A stretch of DNA of 64,000 bases from Rhodopseudomonas sp. GTDB lineage: Bacteria; Pseudomonadota; Alphaproteobacteria; Rhizobiales; Xanthobacteraceae. Where the stretch lies: contig WGNB01000019.1 of NCBI GenBank assembly GCA_016124795.1, positions 62,001 to 126,000 on the forward strand. The letters are read 5' to 3'. Position numbers and translations under genes: made by a program. The notes beneath the pieces were generated by a model that had not been told where the DNA came from, ran no database searches, and was given only the letters and a program-made list of their open reading frames with translations. Positions 1 through 7,955 of this stretch are shown one piece after another. Positions within the stretch are counted from its first letter, which is position 1. Each line of letters opens with the position of its first letter.

Positions 1-859
1 AGCGGCCGATCGAATGCAGCACCATGACGCCGTCATACTTGAGCAGTTGCTCGGCCTTGCGGAAGAAGGTGTCGTAGTGGTTGACGCCGACATGTTCGAA
101 CATGCCGACCGATACGATCCGGTCGAATTTGGCGTTGATGTCGCGATAGTCTTGCAGATTGAAACGGGCGCGCTGGCTGAGGCCCTTTTCGGCCGCCCGG
201 GCATTGGCAATGCCATGCTGTTCCTGGCTCAGCGTCACGCCGGTCACATCGGCCTTGCCCAGTTCGGCGAGATAAAGGCCCAAGCCACCCCAGCCGCAAC
301 CAATATCGAGCAGCCGCACTTCGCCCTGATCCGGCTTGATGGCGTCCGGTCCCAATCGCAGCTTGGCGGCGAGGTGGCGCTTCTTGGCCAGTTGAGCGTC
401 GTCGAGCGACTGTTCGGGATATTCGAAATAGGCGCAGCTATATTGCCGGTCGGCGTCGAGAAATAACGAATAGAGCCGGCCGTCCAGATCGTAATGATGG
501 GCGACGTTCTGGCGTGACCGCTTGCGCGGATTGAACTGGGCGAGGCGGCGATAGGTGTAGCGCAACCAGAACTGCGGCCGGGCCCAGTAGGGCACTTCGG
601 TCTGCTGGCCGAGTGCGATCGCCAGCACGTCGGCGATGGTGCCCTGTTCGACGACGAAACTGCCGTCCATATAGGCTTCGCCAAATTTCAATTCGGGATC
701 GAGCAGGATCGCCCACTCGGCGGCGCGCGAATTAAACCGGACCGAAACCGGCTGGCCGGTGCCGTCGCCGAAGGTTAATACCGTGCCGCGGGACGTGGTG
801 ACCCTAAAGGTTCCGCGCCGGATAAAGGTCTTCAGTAGAAACTGAAGCAACCGGTCCAT
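1..859 (-). CDS. cfa: Cyclopropane-fatty-acyl-phospholipid synthase, C-terminus cut by window edge
   Basis: Translating the minus strand from the ATG at 859 gives 286 uninterrupted residues that run off the left edge, so the gene is partial and not frameshifted. The N-terminal substrate-binding part (about 1-150) contains NVAHHYDLDGRLYSLFLD (118-135) and YSCAYFE (140-146). It is followed by a SAM-binding Rossmann motif LLDIGCGWGG (183-192) and the FEHVG segment (254-258), the hallmark order of the CFA synthase family. The enzyme methylenates cis double bonds of membrane phospholipid acyl chains using SAM. A GGAGG Shine-Dalgarno lies just upstream of the ATG. A 15-bp tandem repeat array sits 37 bp upstream. 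Only about 286 of the usual 390-420 residues are visible. Confidence 0.93.
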   Translation of the reverse strand, partial: MDRLLQFLLKTFIRRGTFRVTTSRGTVLTFGDGTGQPVSVRFNSRAAEWAILLDPELKFGEAYMDGSFVVEQGTIADVLAIALGQQTEVPYWARPQFWLRYTYRRLAQFNPRKRSRQNVAHHYDLDGRLYSLFLDADRQYSCAYFEYPEQSLDDAQLAKKRHLAAKLRLGPDAIKPDQGEVRLLDIGCGWGGLGLYLAELGKADVTGVTLSQEQHGIANARAAEKGLSQRARFNLQDYRDINAKFDRIVSVGMFEHVGVNHYDTFFRKAEQLLKYDGVMVLHSIGR

Positions 860-895
860 CGGCCGCCTCCATTTTTGTGTCAATGAGCCTGCGTC

Positions 896-954
896 AAAGT
901 CCGAGTCTTAAAGTCCGTGCGTTCAAAGTCGGTGCGTTTAAAATCCTTGCGAAC
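896..954. repeat. Four 14-15 bp tandem repeats upstream of cfa
   Basis: Units begin at 896, 910, 925 and 940: aaagtccgagtctt, aaagtccgtgcgttc, aaagtcggtgcgttt, aaaatccttgcgaac. The two middle units differ at two positions and the outer two are more diverged. The array lies in the promoter or leader region of the minus-strand cfa gene. It could be a regulator-binding array or simply a decayed duplication; sequence alone cannot decide. Confidence 0.6.
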
Positions 955-1435
955 ACCGGGCGTTGCGCAAGGGCAGCAGGAGCTTTCAGTTCGCGGAAAA
1001 CCCGCCTGGCTCTGGCTGTTGGATTTTAAGGTCCCCGCGGGCTCTGCATGCCGTCAGCGTGTGCCGTAAAGCCGGCAAGCCTGGACGCGGTGACCGTAGC
1101 AAAGCACCTCCCTGTAACGCGGCGGGCTCGATCTCGTTCCTGCCATTATTCAACCAAACTCTGCATGGTACAGCAATGCCGCAAATTCGGGTGACTTATG
1201 CAATTTTAACGGCATTTGGTGGGTGGGCAGGCGCGATTTCGCCCGTTCGTGGGCGATAATGCCGGACTGATGCCGTGACCGAACGCCGCCGGAATAATCA
1301 AAAGTCGGGATTAAGGCAGTCGGTCACAATCTCGCGATAATGCGCTATCAAGAAGACGACTTATGCCAGTTTTGACGACGGCTATCGGGGCCGGCGCGCT
1401 TCAGGCACGGCGACCGGTCGAGAGGGTTCGAGGCA
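955..1435. other. Intergenic stretch, no supported gene
   Basis: This roughly 480-bp stretch separates divergent cfa and the heme protein gene. One open frame (963-1259, plus) has no recognisable domain and an unusual composition for this genome, so I do not call it. The leader close to 1436 presumably holds the promoter of the heme protein, but no clear -35/-10 pair was found. Confidence 0.4.
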
Positions 1436-1987
1436 ATGACATTGATTAATCGTGGTATTTTGGCGGTCGCCGGCATTTGGGCGCTGCTTTTGACGTTTCC
1501 GGCGGCGGCGCAGGAGAATCTGGATCAGGGCAAGTCTGGTGCTCAGCTGTTCGCGTCGGATTGCGCGATCTGCCACAAAACCCCGCAGGGGTTGGGCAAG
1601 ACGTCCGGTCTCGAAGGCTTTCTGCGCGAGCACTATACGGCGAGCCGTGAATCGGCGGCGCTGATCACGAAGTACCTCGAGGACAAGGGCAGCACCGGGA
1701 CGCCGACCCCGGTCAAGACCGGTGATACTGACAAGCGTCCGGCCAAGAGCACGGCGAAGGAAAAGTCCGCCAAATCCGGCGAGTCGAAAAAGCCGGCCAA
1801 ATCCAAGGACGCTAGCGCCAAGGCAGCGAAGCCGGCCGGCGACGAGGCCAAGACAGAGAGCAAATCCGAGCCGAAGCCCAAGGCCAAAGAGGCCGAGGCG
1901 AAGTCTGAGCCGAAGCCGGACGCCAAGCCGGAAGCCAAATCCGAGGCCGAACCGACGGCCGGCGACAAGGCCGACAAGCCTAACTGA
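1436..1987 (+). CDS. Secreted single-heme c-type cytochrome-like protein with Lys/Ala/Pro/Glu tail
   Basis: 183 residues. An N-terminal signal peptide (about 1-25, hydrophobic core then AAAQ) is followed by a short domain with one CAICH heme-attachment motif (C43, C46, H47), so the protein should be periplasmic with covalent heme c. The mature protein contains no methionine, so the usual Met distal ligand is absent; H66 (in REHYTAS) is the only other histidine. From about residue 85 to the end it is a low-complexity, highly charged tail rich in Lys, Ala, Pro, Glu and Ser, a likely flexible linker or envelope-interacting region. It ends convergent to rplI with a shared terminator. Heme attachment is supported by the motif; the electron-transfer role is inferred. 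Confidence 0.7.
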   Translation: MTLINRGILAVAGIWALLLTFPAAAQENLDQGKSGAQLFASDCAICHKTPQGLGKTSGLEGFLREHYTASRESAALITKYLEDKGSTGTPTPVKTGDTDKRPAKSTAKEKSAKSGESKKPAKSKDASAKAAKPAGDEAKTESKSEPKPKAKEAEAKSEPKPDAKPEAKSEAEPTAGDKADKPN

Positions 1988-2050
1988 TTGCTGCCGGAAG
2001 GAACGCCGCCAAGGCGGTTGACCACGGTCGGCTCATCGAACGGTTCAATA

Positions 2051-2088
2051 AAAAACCCCGCCCCGGCGTGCGCCAGGGCGGGGTTTTT
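2051..2088. terminator. Bidirectional rho-independent terminator
   Basis: A perfect 13-bp inverted repeat (aaaaaccccgccc at 2051-2063, gggcggggttttt at 2076-2088) with a 12-nt loop. The A-run on one side and T-run on the other give a U-tract on both strands. It lies between the convergent heme protein gene and rplI and would terminate both. Confidence 0.9.
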
Positions 2089-2116
2089 GCTGGGGCGGCG
2101 GTCAGCCGGCCCTGGA

Positions 2117-2713
2117 TCAGGCCTTGGCTTCGCCTTCGGCATCTTCTTCTTCGGCGTCGAACAAGGCTTCGGCGCGCTCGCGTGCGGCTTCGGCATCGGC
2201 TTCGGCGTCTTCGATATCTTCGGCGCGCACGGTAACGTCTTCACCGCGGGCGATCCGTTCGGCTTCCGCCTCGCTGCGCGCGACGATGATGGTGACCGAG
2301 ACTTCGACGTCCGGGTGCAGCGCCAGCGGCACCTTGTACTGGCCGATCGACTTGATCGGTGCGTTGAGTTCGACCGCGGTGCGGCTGATCATGGCGCCTT
2401 CGCTCGAGATCATGGCGGCGATGTCGCGGGTCGAGACCGAGCCGAACAACTGGCCGGTTTCGCTGGCCTGACGGATGACGGTGAAGTTCTTGCCGTCGAC
2501 CTTGGCGGCAAGCTTGCCGGCTTCGCCCTTGCGCGCGAGGCTCTGGGCCTTCAGTTCTTCCTTCATGCTCTCGTAGCGGGCCTTGCTTTCGGCATTGGCG
2601 CGCAGCGCCTTGCCGCGCGGCAGCAGAAAGTTGCGGGCATAACCGTCCTTGACGCGCACGACGTCGCCCATCTGGCCAAGGCGGCCGACGCGCTCGAGCA
2701 GGATGACTTCCAT
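2117..2713 (-). CDS. rplI: 50S ribosomal protein L9
   Basis: 198 residues. The N-terminus [19 protein letters not shown], followed by the RNA-binding segment [16 protein letters not shown], is diagnostic of L9, which binds 23S rRNA domain V at the base of the L1 stalk. The central helix and C-terminal domain extend to about residue 150. After that comes an acidic extension rich in Glu, Asp and Ala (about 150-198), longer than E. coli L9 (149 residues) but of a kind common in Rhizobiales. It is the last gene of the rpsF-rpsR-DUF2232-rplI cluster and ends at a strong terminator. Confidence 0.97.
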   Translation of the reverse strand: MEVILLERVGRLGQMGDVVRVKDGYARNFLLPRGKALRANAESKARYESMKEELKAQSLARKGEAGKLAAKVDGKNFTVIRQASETGQLFGSVSTRDIAAMISSEGAMISRTAVELNAPIKSIGQYKVPLALHPDVEVSVTIIVARSEAEAERIARGEDVTVRAEDIEDAEADAEAARERAEALFDAEEEDAEGEAKA

Positions 2714-2794
2714 TGTAGTTACTCCTTGATGTGGTTTCGTTGGTTTGGGTTCAAGTATCGGTTCGGGTTCGAGGGGTGATGGTTTAGGGCCCGG

Positions 2795-3802
2795 TCAAGC
2801 TCCGGGCCGCGCCCATCCGCGCCTGCGCGCGGCTCGCGCGCGCAGGTGCATGACGGTTTCGATCAGGCCGAGGACGCAAAGCGCCAGGATCGGCCATTGG
2901 AAAACGAGAACCGAGGCATATACGCCCGACAACAGGAAACCGCGGCTGGTGATGCCCTGGGTGATTGAGTGCAGCACCGCAAAGCCGAGCAGGCCGTAAG
3001 CGAGCACTAGGCCCGCCGCCAAAACGCCAGCGGCGATTCCGAGCAGGCTGTCGACGAAGCTCAGGACCAAGGCCGCGATCAGTAAAGCGGCAAATTGCGG
3101 CGGCAGGGTCAGTTCGGCGAGCGCCGGCCAGGGTCGGGTCAGTCGGCCGGAAAATTTCACGACGCGGCCCGCCAGCCAGAGATTGATGACATTGAGGATG
3201 GTTGCGAGCACCGCGGCGGCCGGCGGAATAGCCAGCGCCATCACGGCGATCAGGTTCCCGGTATTTTCCGGCAGCACCGCCGGTTTGCCATCAACGACGA
3301 GATCGGGGCGCATCAGGGTTGCCAGTGCGGCCCTCATGGCGACGCGGAAGCTTTCGGCATCGGCGGTCGCTTGCGGGATCACGATCAACGTGGCCAGGGC
3401 GATCAAGGCGACCGTCACGCCGAGCATCGCGGCCCAAAGCAAAAGGCGACCCGGCGGGTACCATTCGAGCCCGGTCGACGCCGCAGATGCGTTGCCGTCG
3501 GGTTCGGGCGCGGCAGCCGGCCGCGCCAACATCGCGAGATAGGATAGCCACCAGGCCGGCAGTCCGGCCGCTGTCAGGAAACCGAAAAAGAAAGTGCCGC
3601 CGAAAATCGCGCCGAGCGCGCTTGCCGCCACGACCGAGCCGATCAGCGCCGACCAATGGCTCCAGCCCAGCCCCGCGATCATGATCGGCAGGGGCGTCAG
3701 GTAAAACAGCGGTACGGAAAGGAGGGTGCCGGACATGATCGACGCGAACAGCAAAGCGGCCGCCGCGCCAGCGCTCATTCCGATCAATACAAAGGGCATC
3801 AT
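2795..3802 (-). CDS. DUF2232 (YybS-like) polytopic membrane protein
   Basis: The protein is almost entirely hydrophobic, with about eight predicted membrane segments and a short Arg-rich C-terminal cytoplasmic tail (RARAARRRGWARPG). Its position between rpsR and rplI matches the DUF2232 proteins found there in alphaproteobacteria. The open frame extends to 3874, but the first 24 residues (to RRAGQLV) look like leader. I place the start at the paired ATGs at 3802/3799, where the hydrophobic helix begins, giving 335 residues. Function is unknown; the family resembles S-component-like or YybS membrane proteins. Confidence 0.8.
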   Translation of the reverse strand: MMPFVLIGMSAGAAAALLFASIMSGTLLSVPLFYLTPLPIMIAGLGWSHWSALIGSVVAASALGAIFGGTFFFGFLTAAGLPAWWLSYLAMLARPAAAPEPDGNASAASTGLEWYPPGRLLLWAAMLGVTVALIALATLIVIPQATADAESFRVAMRAALATLMRPDLVVDGKPAVLPENTGNLIAVMALAIPPAAAVLATILNVINLWLAGRVVKFSGRLTRPWPALAELTLPPQFAALLIAALVLSFVDSLLGIAAGVLAAGLVLAYGLLGFAVLHSITQGITSRGFLLSGVYASVLVFQWPILALCVLGLIETVMHLRARAARRRGWARPGA

Positions 3803-3918
3803 CACGAGCTGTCCCGCTCTTCGAGCGGTTAGAGACGGCACCGTTCCGTAGACCGGAAGAGCCGCCCCAACCATCGGCTCCCGGGATCAGTCCCGGAAGC
3901 CTCGTTTCAGTTCGAGCC

Positions 3919-3936
3919 GATCCGCCATGGCGGATC
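3919..3936. repeat. 18-bp perfect palindrome between rpsR and the DUF2232 gene
   Basis: gatccgccatggcggatc reads identically on both strands. In mRNA it could form a 7-bp stem with a CATG loop in the rpsR/DUF2232 intercistronic region. It could be an RNA-processing or partial termination signal lowering expression of the downstream membrane protein relative to S6/S18, or a dyad protein site. Confidence 0.5.
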
Positions 3937-3968
3937 AACCAATCAAGCCACCGACCGGCGTGTGCCGA

Positions 3969-4238
3969 TCAGCGAATGACGTAAGGCAGCAGGCCGAGGA
4001 AGCGCGAGCGCTTGATGGCTTGCGCCAGTTCGCGCTGCTTCTTGGCCGACACCGCGGTGATGCGGGACGGCACGATCTTGCCGCGTTCGGAGACGTAACG
4101 CTGCAACAGCTTCACGTCCTTGTAATCGATTTTGGGGGCGCCAACGCCGGAGAACGGGCAGGTCTTGCGCCGACGAAAGAAGGGCCGACGGGCTCCGCCG
4201 CCACCGCCACCAGCACCCTGAGAAGATCCGAATGCCAT
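3969..4238 (-). CDS. rpsR: 30S ribosomal protein S18
   Basis: 89 residues. A Gly-rich N-terminus precedes the conserved core [15 protein letters not shown], then [19 protein letters not shown] and a C-terminal [12 protein letters not shown], all typical of S18. S18 binds S6 on the 30S platform. The gene begins 3 nt after the rpsF stop codon, so the two partners are translationally linked. Length fits the alphaproteobacterial family. Confidence 0.97.
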   Translation of the reverse strand: MAFGSSQGAGGGGGGARRPFFRRRKTCPFSGVGAPKIDYKDVKLLQRYVSERGKIVPSRITAVSAKKQRELAQAIKRSRFLGLLPYVIR

Positions 4239-4241
4239 GAT

Positions 4242-4679
4242 TTAAAACTCCCCGCCAACATCGGATGAATCGTCGTCGCGGCGCGGGCGGCGGTCGCCGC
4301 GATCCCCGCCACGGCCGCGGTCGCCGCGGTCACCACGATCGCCCCGGTCGTCGCGATCGGACTTGCGCATCATCGCCGACGGGCCTTCTTCCAGCTCTTC
4401 GACGCGGATGGTCAGATAACGCAGAACGTCTTCGCTCAGACGTTCCTGACGCTCGACTTCGGTCAACGCCGCCGAGGGCGCGTCGACGTTGAGCAAGGTC
4501 AGGTGCGACTTGCGGTTCTTCGAAATCCGGTAGGTGAGGGACTTGAGGCCCCAATATTCGGTTTTGGTGATCTTGCCGCCGTTCTCGGTGATGACGGCCG
4601 ACAGCTTTGCGGTCAATTCCTCGACCTGCTGCACGCTCAGATCCTGGCGTGCGAGATAGACATGCTCGTAAAAGGGCAT
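4242..4679 (-). CDS. rpsF: 30S ribosomal protein S6
   Basis: 145 residues from the ATG at 4679, which has a purine-rich agggaaagg ribosome binding site. The open frame extends to 4772 but those residues are not S6-like. The S6 fold is recognised by [30 protein letters not shown] and the [10 protein letters not shown] segment. The C-terminal tail (about 115-145) is an Arg/Asp/Gly repeat built on GDR units encoded by a local 9-bp repetition, so tail length may vary between strains. S6 forms a heterodimer with S18, encoded next. Confidence 0.96.
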   Translation of the reverse strand: MPFYEHVYLARQDLSVQQVEELTAKLSAVITENGGKITKTEYWGLKSLTYRISKNRKSHLTLLNVDAPSAALTEVERQERLSEDVLRYLTIRVEELEEGPSAMMRKSDRDDRGDRGDRGDRGRGGDRGDRRPRRDDDSSDVGGEF

Positions 4680-4889
4680 GAAATGCCTTTCCCTGGTTAG
4701 ATCCCCGACCCTGGCGCCTAGCCCCTCGAGCCCTTTGGGAAAGGCTCGAAACTGCTCAGAAGGCGGAAACACGGGACGCCGGGCGAGAGGGCCCTACCGA
4801 TCAGGCCACCGCGATGAATGTTCAAAACATGCGCTGTGGAAAACGGCCGTCCGTTCAGTCCCCAACCAGGGTCGACGGAAGATGCGCGG

Positions 4890-4917
4890 TTTATAGGGTG
4901 TTTCGCGCAAAAGGCAA
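4890..4917 (-). promoter_or_regulatory. Putative sigma-70 promoter of the rpsF operon
   Basis: On the minus strand, TTGCCT (4917-4912) and TATAAA (4895-4890) are separated by 16 nt, matching four and five of six consensus bases. It lies about 210 bp upstream of the rpsF start, leaving a long leader that could carry autoregulatory structure. Prediction from consensus only. Confidence 0.55.
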
Positions 4918-4972
4918 GCAATCTGACGCGTGATCGGCCGGCGGGGCGCCGGCCTTGGGTTGATCGGCGTCC

Positions 4973-5218
4973 TCAACCGGCTTTGGCCGCCACGACGTCG
5001 GGATTCTGGCTGTTCTTTTGCAGTTTATCGGCAAGTTTGACCGCCAAAGCGACGCCTTCCTTGATCTGGCGGGCGCTGTCCGGGCCACTCGTGTCATTCT
5101 TGCGCATGGTATTGAGCCTGGCGAGCAGGCGCTCGAGGTTTTCCGCCAGCAATTGCTGCCGGAACACCAGATCGGTCCGCGCGCGCGCAATGTCGTCGTC
5201 GGTTACCAGATCGCTCAT
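4973..5218 (-). CDS. Small conserved hypothetical protein between fabD and rpsF
   Basis: 81 residues from MSDLVTDDDIARARTD; an aaggcagg ribosome binding site precedes the ATG at 5218, so the longer open frame to 5320 is not favoured. The sequence is mostly helical and charged (FRQQLLAENLERLLARLN, then ALAVKLADKLQKN), with no membrane segment, Cys pair or known motif. I do not recognise a family. It is transcribed toward rpsF and may be read through into it, although a separate promoter is predicted before rpsF. Confidence 0.6.
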   Translation of the reverse strand: MSDLVTDDDIARARTDLVFRQQLLAENLERLLARLNTMRKNDTSGPDSARQIKEGVALAVKLADKLQKNSQNPDVVAAKAG

Positions 5219-5536
5219 TGCCTGCCTTGGCTTGCCCGGGCGTGTAACGACGTCACCGCGGTCTCGGTGTGGCGCACGGCGCCCAAATGGCGGGTTTTCC
5301 GGAATTCCACCGCAAACCATAACCGCCCAACCTTTTTGCTTGGTTACCGGGTGGGGATCAATTTGATCAATCTGCGCGCATTATTCGCCGGAGTTGGGCC
5401 GCGGCAGTTGACATCCCCCCTCGGGCAGTGTCTTTCGGCCCGCTTTCCGGGCGTAAGCGCCGGTAATTCGATGTGGTATCTTGCCGTAAGCGGCGATGAC
5501 CACCGATAAGCAGGGACAACGCAGCAGGGGCAGGCA

Positions 5537-6481
5537 ATGGCGGCAGCTTTCATATTCCCGGGCCAGGGCTCGCAGACCGTCGGTATGGGCAAGGCGCTGT
5601 ATGACGAGTTCGCGGTCGCCCGGGCGGTGTTCGATGACGTCGACGACGCGCTGGGCGCCAAGCTCAGCGCCGTGATCTTCGAAGGCCCGATCGAGACATT
5701 GACGCTGACCGAGAATGCCCAGCCGGCGTTGATGGCGGTGTCGCTGGCCGCCATGCGCGTGCTCGAGGCCGAGGCCGGGCTTGATCTCAAGCGTGACGCC
5801 CAATTTGTCGCAGGCCATTCGCTCGGCGAATATTCCGCGCTGGCCGCTGCCGGCACGTTCAGCGTCGCCGATACGGCCCGGCTTTTGCGGACCCGCGGTC
5901 AGGCGATGCAAAAGGCTGTGCCGGTCGGCGTTGGCGCCATGGCGGCGCTGATCGGGCTCGAATTCGATGCGGCTGCCGCGCTGGCCGCCGAAGCCGCCCA
6001 GGGTCAGGTCTGCCAGGCGGCGAACGATAATGGTGGCGGGCAGGTGGTCGTGTCCGGCGACAAGGCCGCGGTCGAGCGCGCGGTCGAGATCGCCAAAGCC
6101 AAGGGCGCCAAGCGCGCCATGTTGCTGCCGGTTTCCGCGCCCTTCCATTGCGCGCTGATGGCGCCGGCCGCCGATGTCATGGCCGAAGCGTTGGCGCAGG
6201 TTAAGGTCAATGCGCCGGCGGTGCCGGTGGTCGCCAACGTCCGGGCCAGCGCGCTGAGCGAGCCGGCCGCAATCGTGACCGCTTTGATCGAGCAGGTCAC
6301 CGGGACGGTGCGCTGGCGTGAATCGGTCGCCTATATGGCGCAGGCCGGTGTGACCAGTTTCTACGAAGTCGGCGCCGGCAAGGTGCTCAGCGGTCTGGTC
6401 AAGCGGATCGCCGACGGCGCGACTTCAAGTGCGATCGGCACGCCGGGCGATATTGCCACGTTCAAAGCCGGGAGGAATTAA
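5537..6481 (+). CDS. fabD: Malonyl-CoA:ACP transacylase
   Basis: 314 residues, standard FabD length. It transfers malonyl from CoA to the acyl carrier protein, supplying extender units for type II fatty acid synthesis. The fold is shown by FPGQGSQ (7-13), the nucleophile elbow GHSLGEYS (93-100, S95 nucleophile), R120 that binds the malonyl carboxylate, and catalytic H204 in APFHCALM. It starts the cluster fabD-fabG-acpP-fabF; fabG follows 3 nt after its stop, indicating co-translation. Confidence 0.97.
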   Translation: MAAAFIFPGQGSQTVGMGKALYDEFAVARAVFDDVDDALGAKLSAVIFEGPIETLTLTENAQPALMAVSLAAMRVLEAEAGLDLKRDAQFVAGHSLGEYSALAAAGTFSVADTARLLRTRGQAMQKAVPVGVGAMAALIGLEFDAAAALAAEAAQGQVCQAANDNGGGQVVVSGDKAAVERAVEIAKAKGAKRAMLLPVSAPFHCALMAPAADVMAEALAQVKVNAPAVPVVANVRASALSEPAAIVTALIEQVTGTVRWRESVAYMAQAGVTSFYEVGAGKVLSGLVKRIADGATSSAIGTPGDIATFKAGRN

Positions 6482-6484
6482 GCA

Positions 6485-7222
6485 ATGTTCGATCTGACCG
6501 GCAAAAATGCCCTTGTCACCGGCGCGACCGGCGCCATCGGCGGCGCGATCGCGCGTGCGCTGCACGCACAAGGGGCGACCGTGACCTTGTCCGGCACCCG
6601 CCAGGAAACGCTCGATACGCTGGCGGGCGAGCTTGGCAGCCGCGTCCATGTGCTGCCCTGCGACCTGTCCGACATGGATGCGGTTGAAAAGCTGGTCCCG
6701 GACGCCGAGGAGAAAATGGGTCAGCTCGACATCCTGGTCGCCAATGCCGGCATGAACCGCGACAATCTCTTCGTGCAGCTCAAGGACGAAGACTGGGACA
6801 AGGTGATCGCGGTCAACCTAACAGCGACTTTCCGGCTGACCCGCGCCGCCGTCAAAGTGATGATGCGCCGGCGATACGGCCGCGTTATCGGCATTTCGTC
6901 GGTGGTTGGCTTCACCGGCAATCCGGGGCAAGGCAACTATACCGCTTCTAAGGCCGGCATGGTCGGCATGATGAAATCGGTGGCGGCCGAATACGCCAAG
7001 CGCAACGTGACCGCCAATTGCATCGCCCCGGGCATTATTGCCTCGGCGATGACCGACAAGCTGAACGAGAAACAGCGCGAAACCATCATGTCGAAGGTTC
7101 CTGCGGGGAAACTCGGAACGCCGCTGGACGTGGCCGCCGCGGCAGTCTATCTGGCGTCCGACGAAGCACACTACGTCACCGGCCAGACCATTCACGTCAA
7201 TGGTGGGATGGCGATGATCTAG
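6485..7222 (+). CDS. fabG: 3-oxoacyl-ACP reductase
   Basis: 245 residues. NADPH-dependent reduction of 3-ketoacyl-ACP in each elongation round. A short-chain dehydrogenase/reductase with the cofactor loop TGATGAIGG (12-20), NAG (87-89), N111, S139, and the YxxxK pair Y152/K156 in NYTASKAG. The C-terminal HVNGGMAMI matches FabG. The start has the preceding aggaattaagca as a good ribosome binding site. Confidence 0.97.
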   Translation: MFDLTGKNALVTGATGAIGGAIARALHAQGATVTLSGTRQETLDTLAGELGSRVHVLPCDLSDMDAVEKLVPDAEEKMGQLDILVANAGMNRDNLFVQLKDEDWDKVIAVNLTATFRLTRAAVKVMMRRRYGRVIGISSVVGFTGNPGQGNYTASKAGMVGMMKSVAAEYAKRNVTANCIAPGIIASAMTDKLNEKQRETIMSKVPAGKLGTPLDVAAAAVYLASDEAHYVTGQTIHVNGGMAMI

Positions 7223-7253
7223 TGCATGATCTTTCGAAATGCTTGTCCGGCAC

Positions 7254-7281
7254 TTGACGGGGGGCGTTCCGCAATGATTAT
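7254..7281 (+). promoter_or_regulatory. Possible acpP promoter
   Basis: TTGACG (7254-7259) is followed after 16 nt by GATTAT (7276-7281), five and four matches to consensus. It lies in the 310-bp fabG-acpP gap, which otherwise shows no gene. A separate promoter would fit the high demand for acyl carrier protein. The leader would be about 245 nt. Confidence 0.35.
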
Positions 7282-7532
7282 GCGTCGATTAAGAGATGGA
7301 AATGCTTGGCTTTTCACGGCCCGGCCAGCTACGCTGGGGCGCGCTAGTCAACGCATTTGAAGTATGGTAACCGAATTTCGGCCCGGCTGGGGCGGCCGAT
7401 GGCGGTGTCGCGATTGTGTGTTGCGCGCTTCCGAAAGTCGTCACGCCACCGTCAACCACGACGAGGCCGTACCGCGATGGTTGCGATCCGATCCGGGTCG
7501 CAGCCCAATCTAATAAGCACGAGGTTGGACCG

Positions 7533-7772
7533 ATGAGTGACATTGCCGAGCGGGTGAACAAGATCGTCGTGGAGCACCTGGGCGTCGAGCCGGAAAAGGT
7601 GAAGTTGGAAGCGAGTTTTATCGATGACCTTGGCGCCGACAGCCTCGACACCGTCGAGCTGGTTATGGCTTTCGAGGAGGAATTCGGTTGCGAAATTCCC
7701 GATGATGCCGCTGAGACCATTCTCACCGTTGGCGATGCCGTTAAGTTCCTCGAGAAGAACGCCAAGAGCTGA
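7533..7772 (+). CDS. acpP: Acyl carrier protein
   Basis: 79 residues, strongly acidic. The phosphopantetheine attachment site is S37 in [10 protein letters not shown], in the classic ACP context. The start is the ATG at 7533 ([12 protein letters not shown]); the longer open frame from 7416 is Arg/Pro-rich and not ACP-like. It carries the growing acyl chain between FabD, FabG and FabF, encoded around it. Confidence 0.98.
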   Translation: MSDIAERVNKIVVEHLGVEPEKVKLEASFIDDLGADSLDTVELVMAFEEEFGCEIPDDAAETILTVGDAVKFLEKNAKS

Positions 7773-7955
7773 TCGTTCGCGCACGCGTTTGCATGCGCTG
7801 AATGCGTCCGCGGTCGATTGCGCCGCGATCACCGGGTCGATTGGCCGAAAGGCCGGTCGACCGGTTGATATGGCGGGGCGCGTTGGGGACGAACGAGTTC
7901 ACGCCATTGGCGTGAAGGCGTTTGAATTAGCATAAATCATTGCACGGGGCCGGTC

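Noticed and set aside
14-466. Plus-strand frame over cfa and apparent fragments of cfa in several minus frames
   Set aside because: The minus-strand cfa frame is continuous from 859 to the edge; the fragments reflect other frames, and there is no frameshift.
963-1259. 98-residue open frame upstream of the heme protein gene
   Set aside because: No recognisable domain, Arg/Gly/Ser-rich composition typical of random frames in GC-rich DNA, and no clear ribosome binding site.
5408-5436. TTGACA at 5408 as a fabD promoter
   Set aside because: The bases 17 nt downstream (TCTTTC) do not resemble a -10 box; no pair of elements was convincing.
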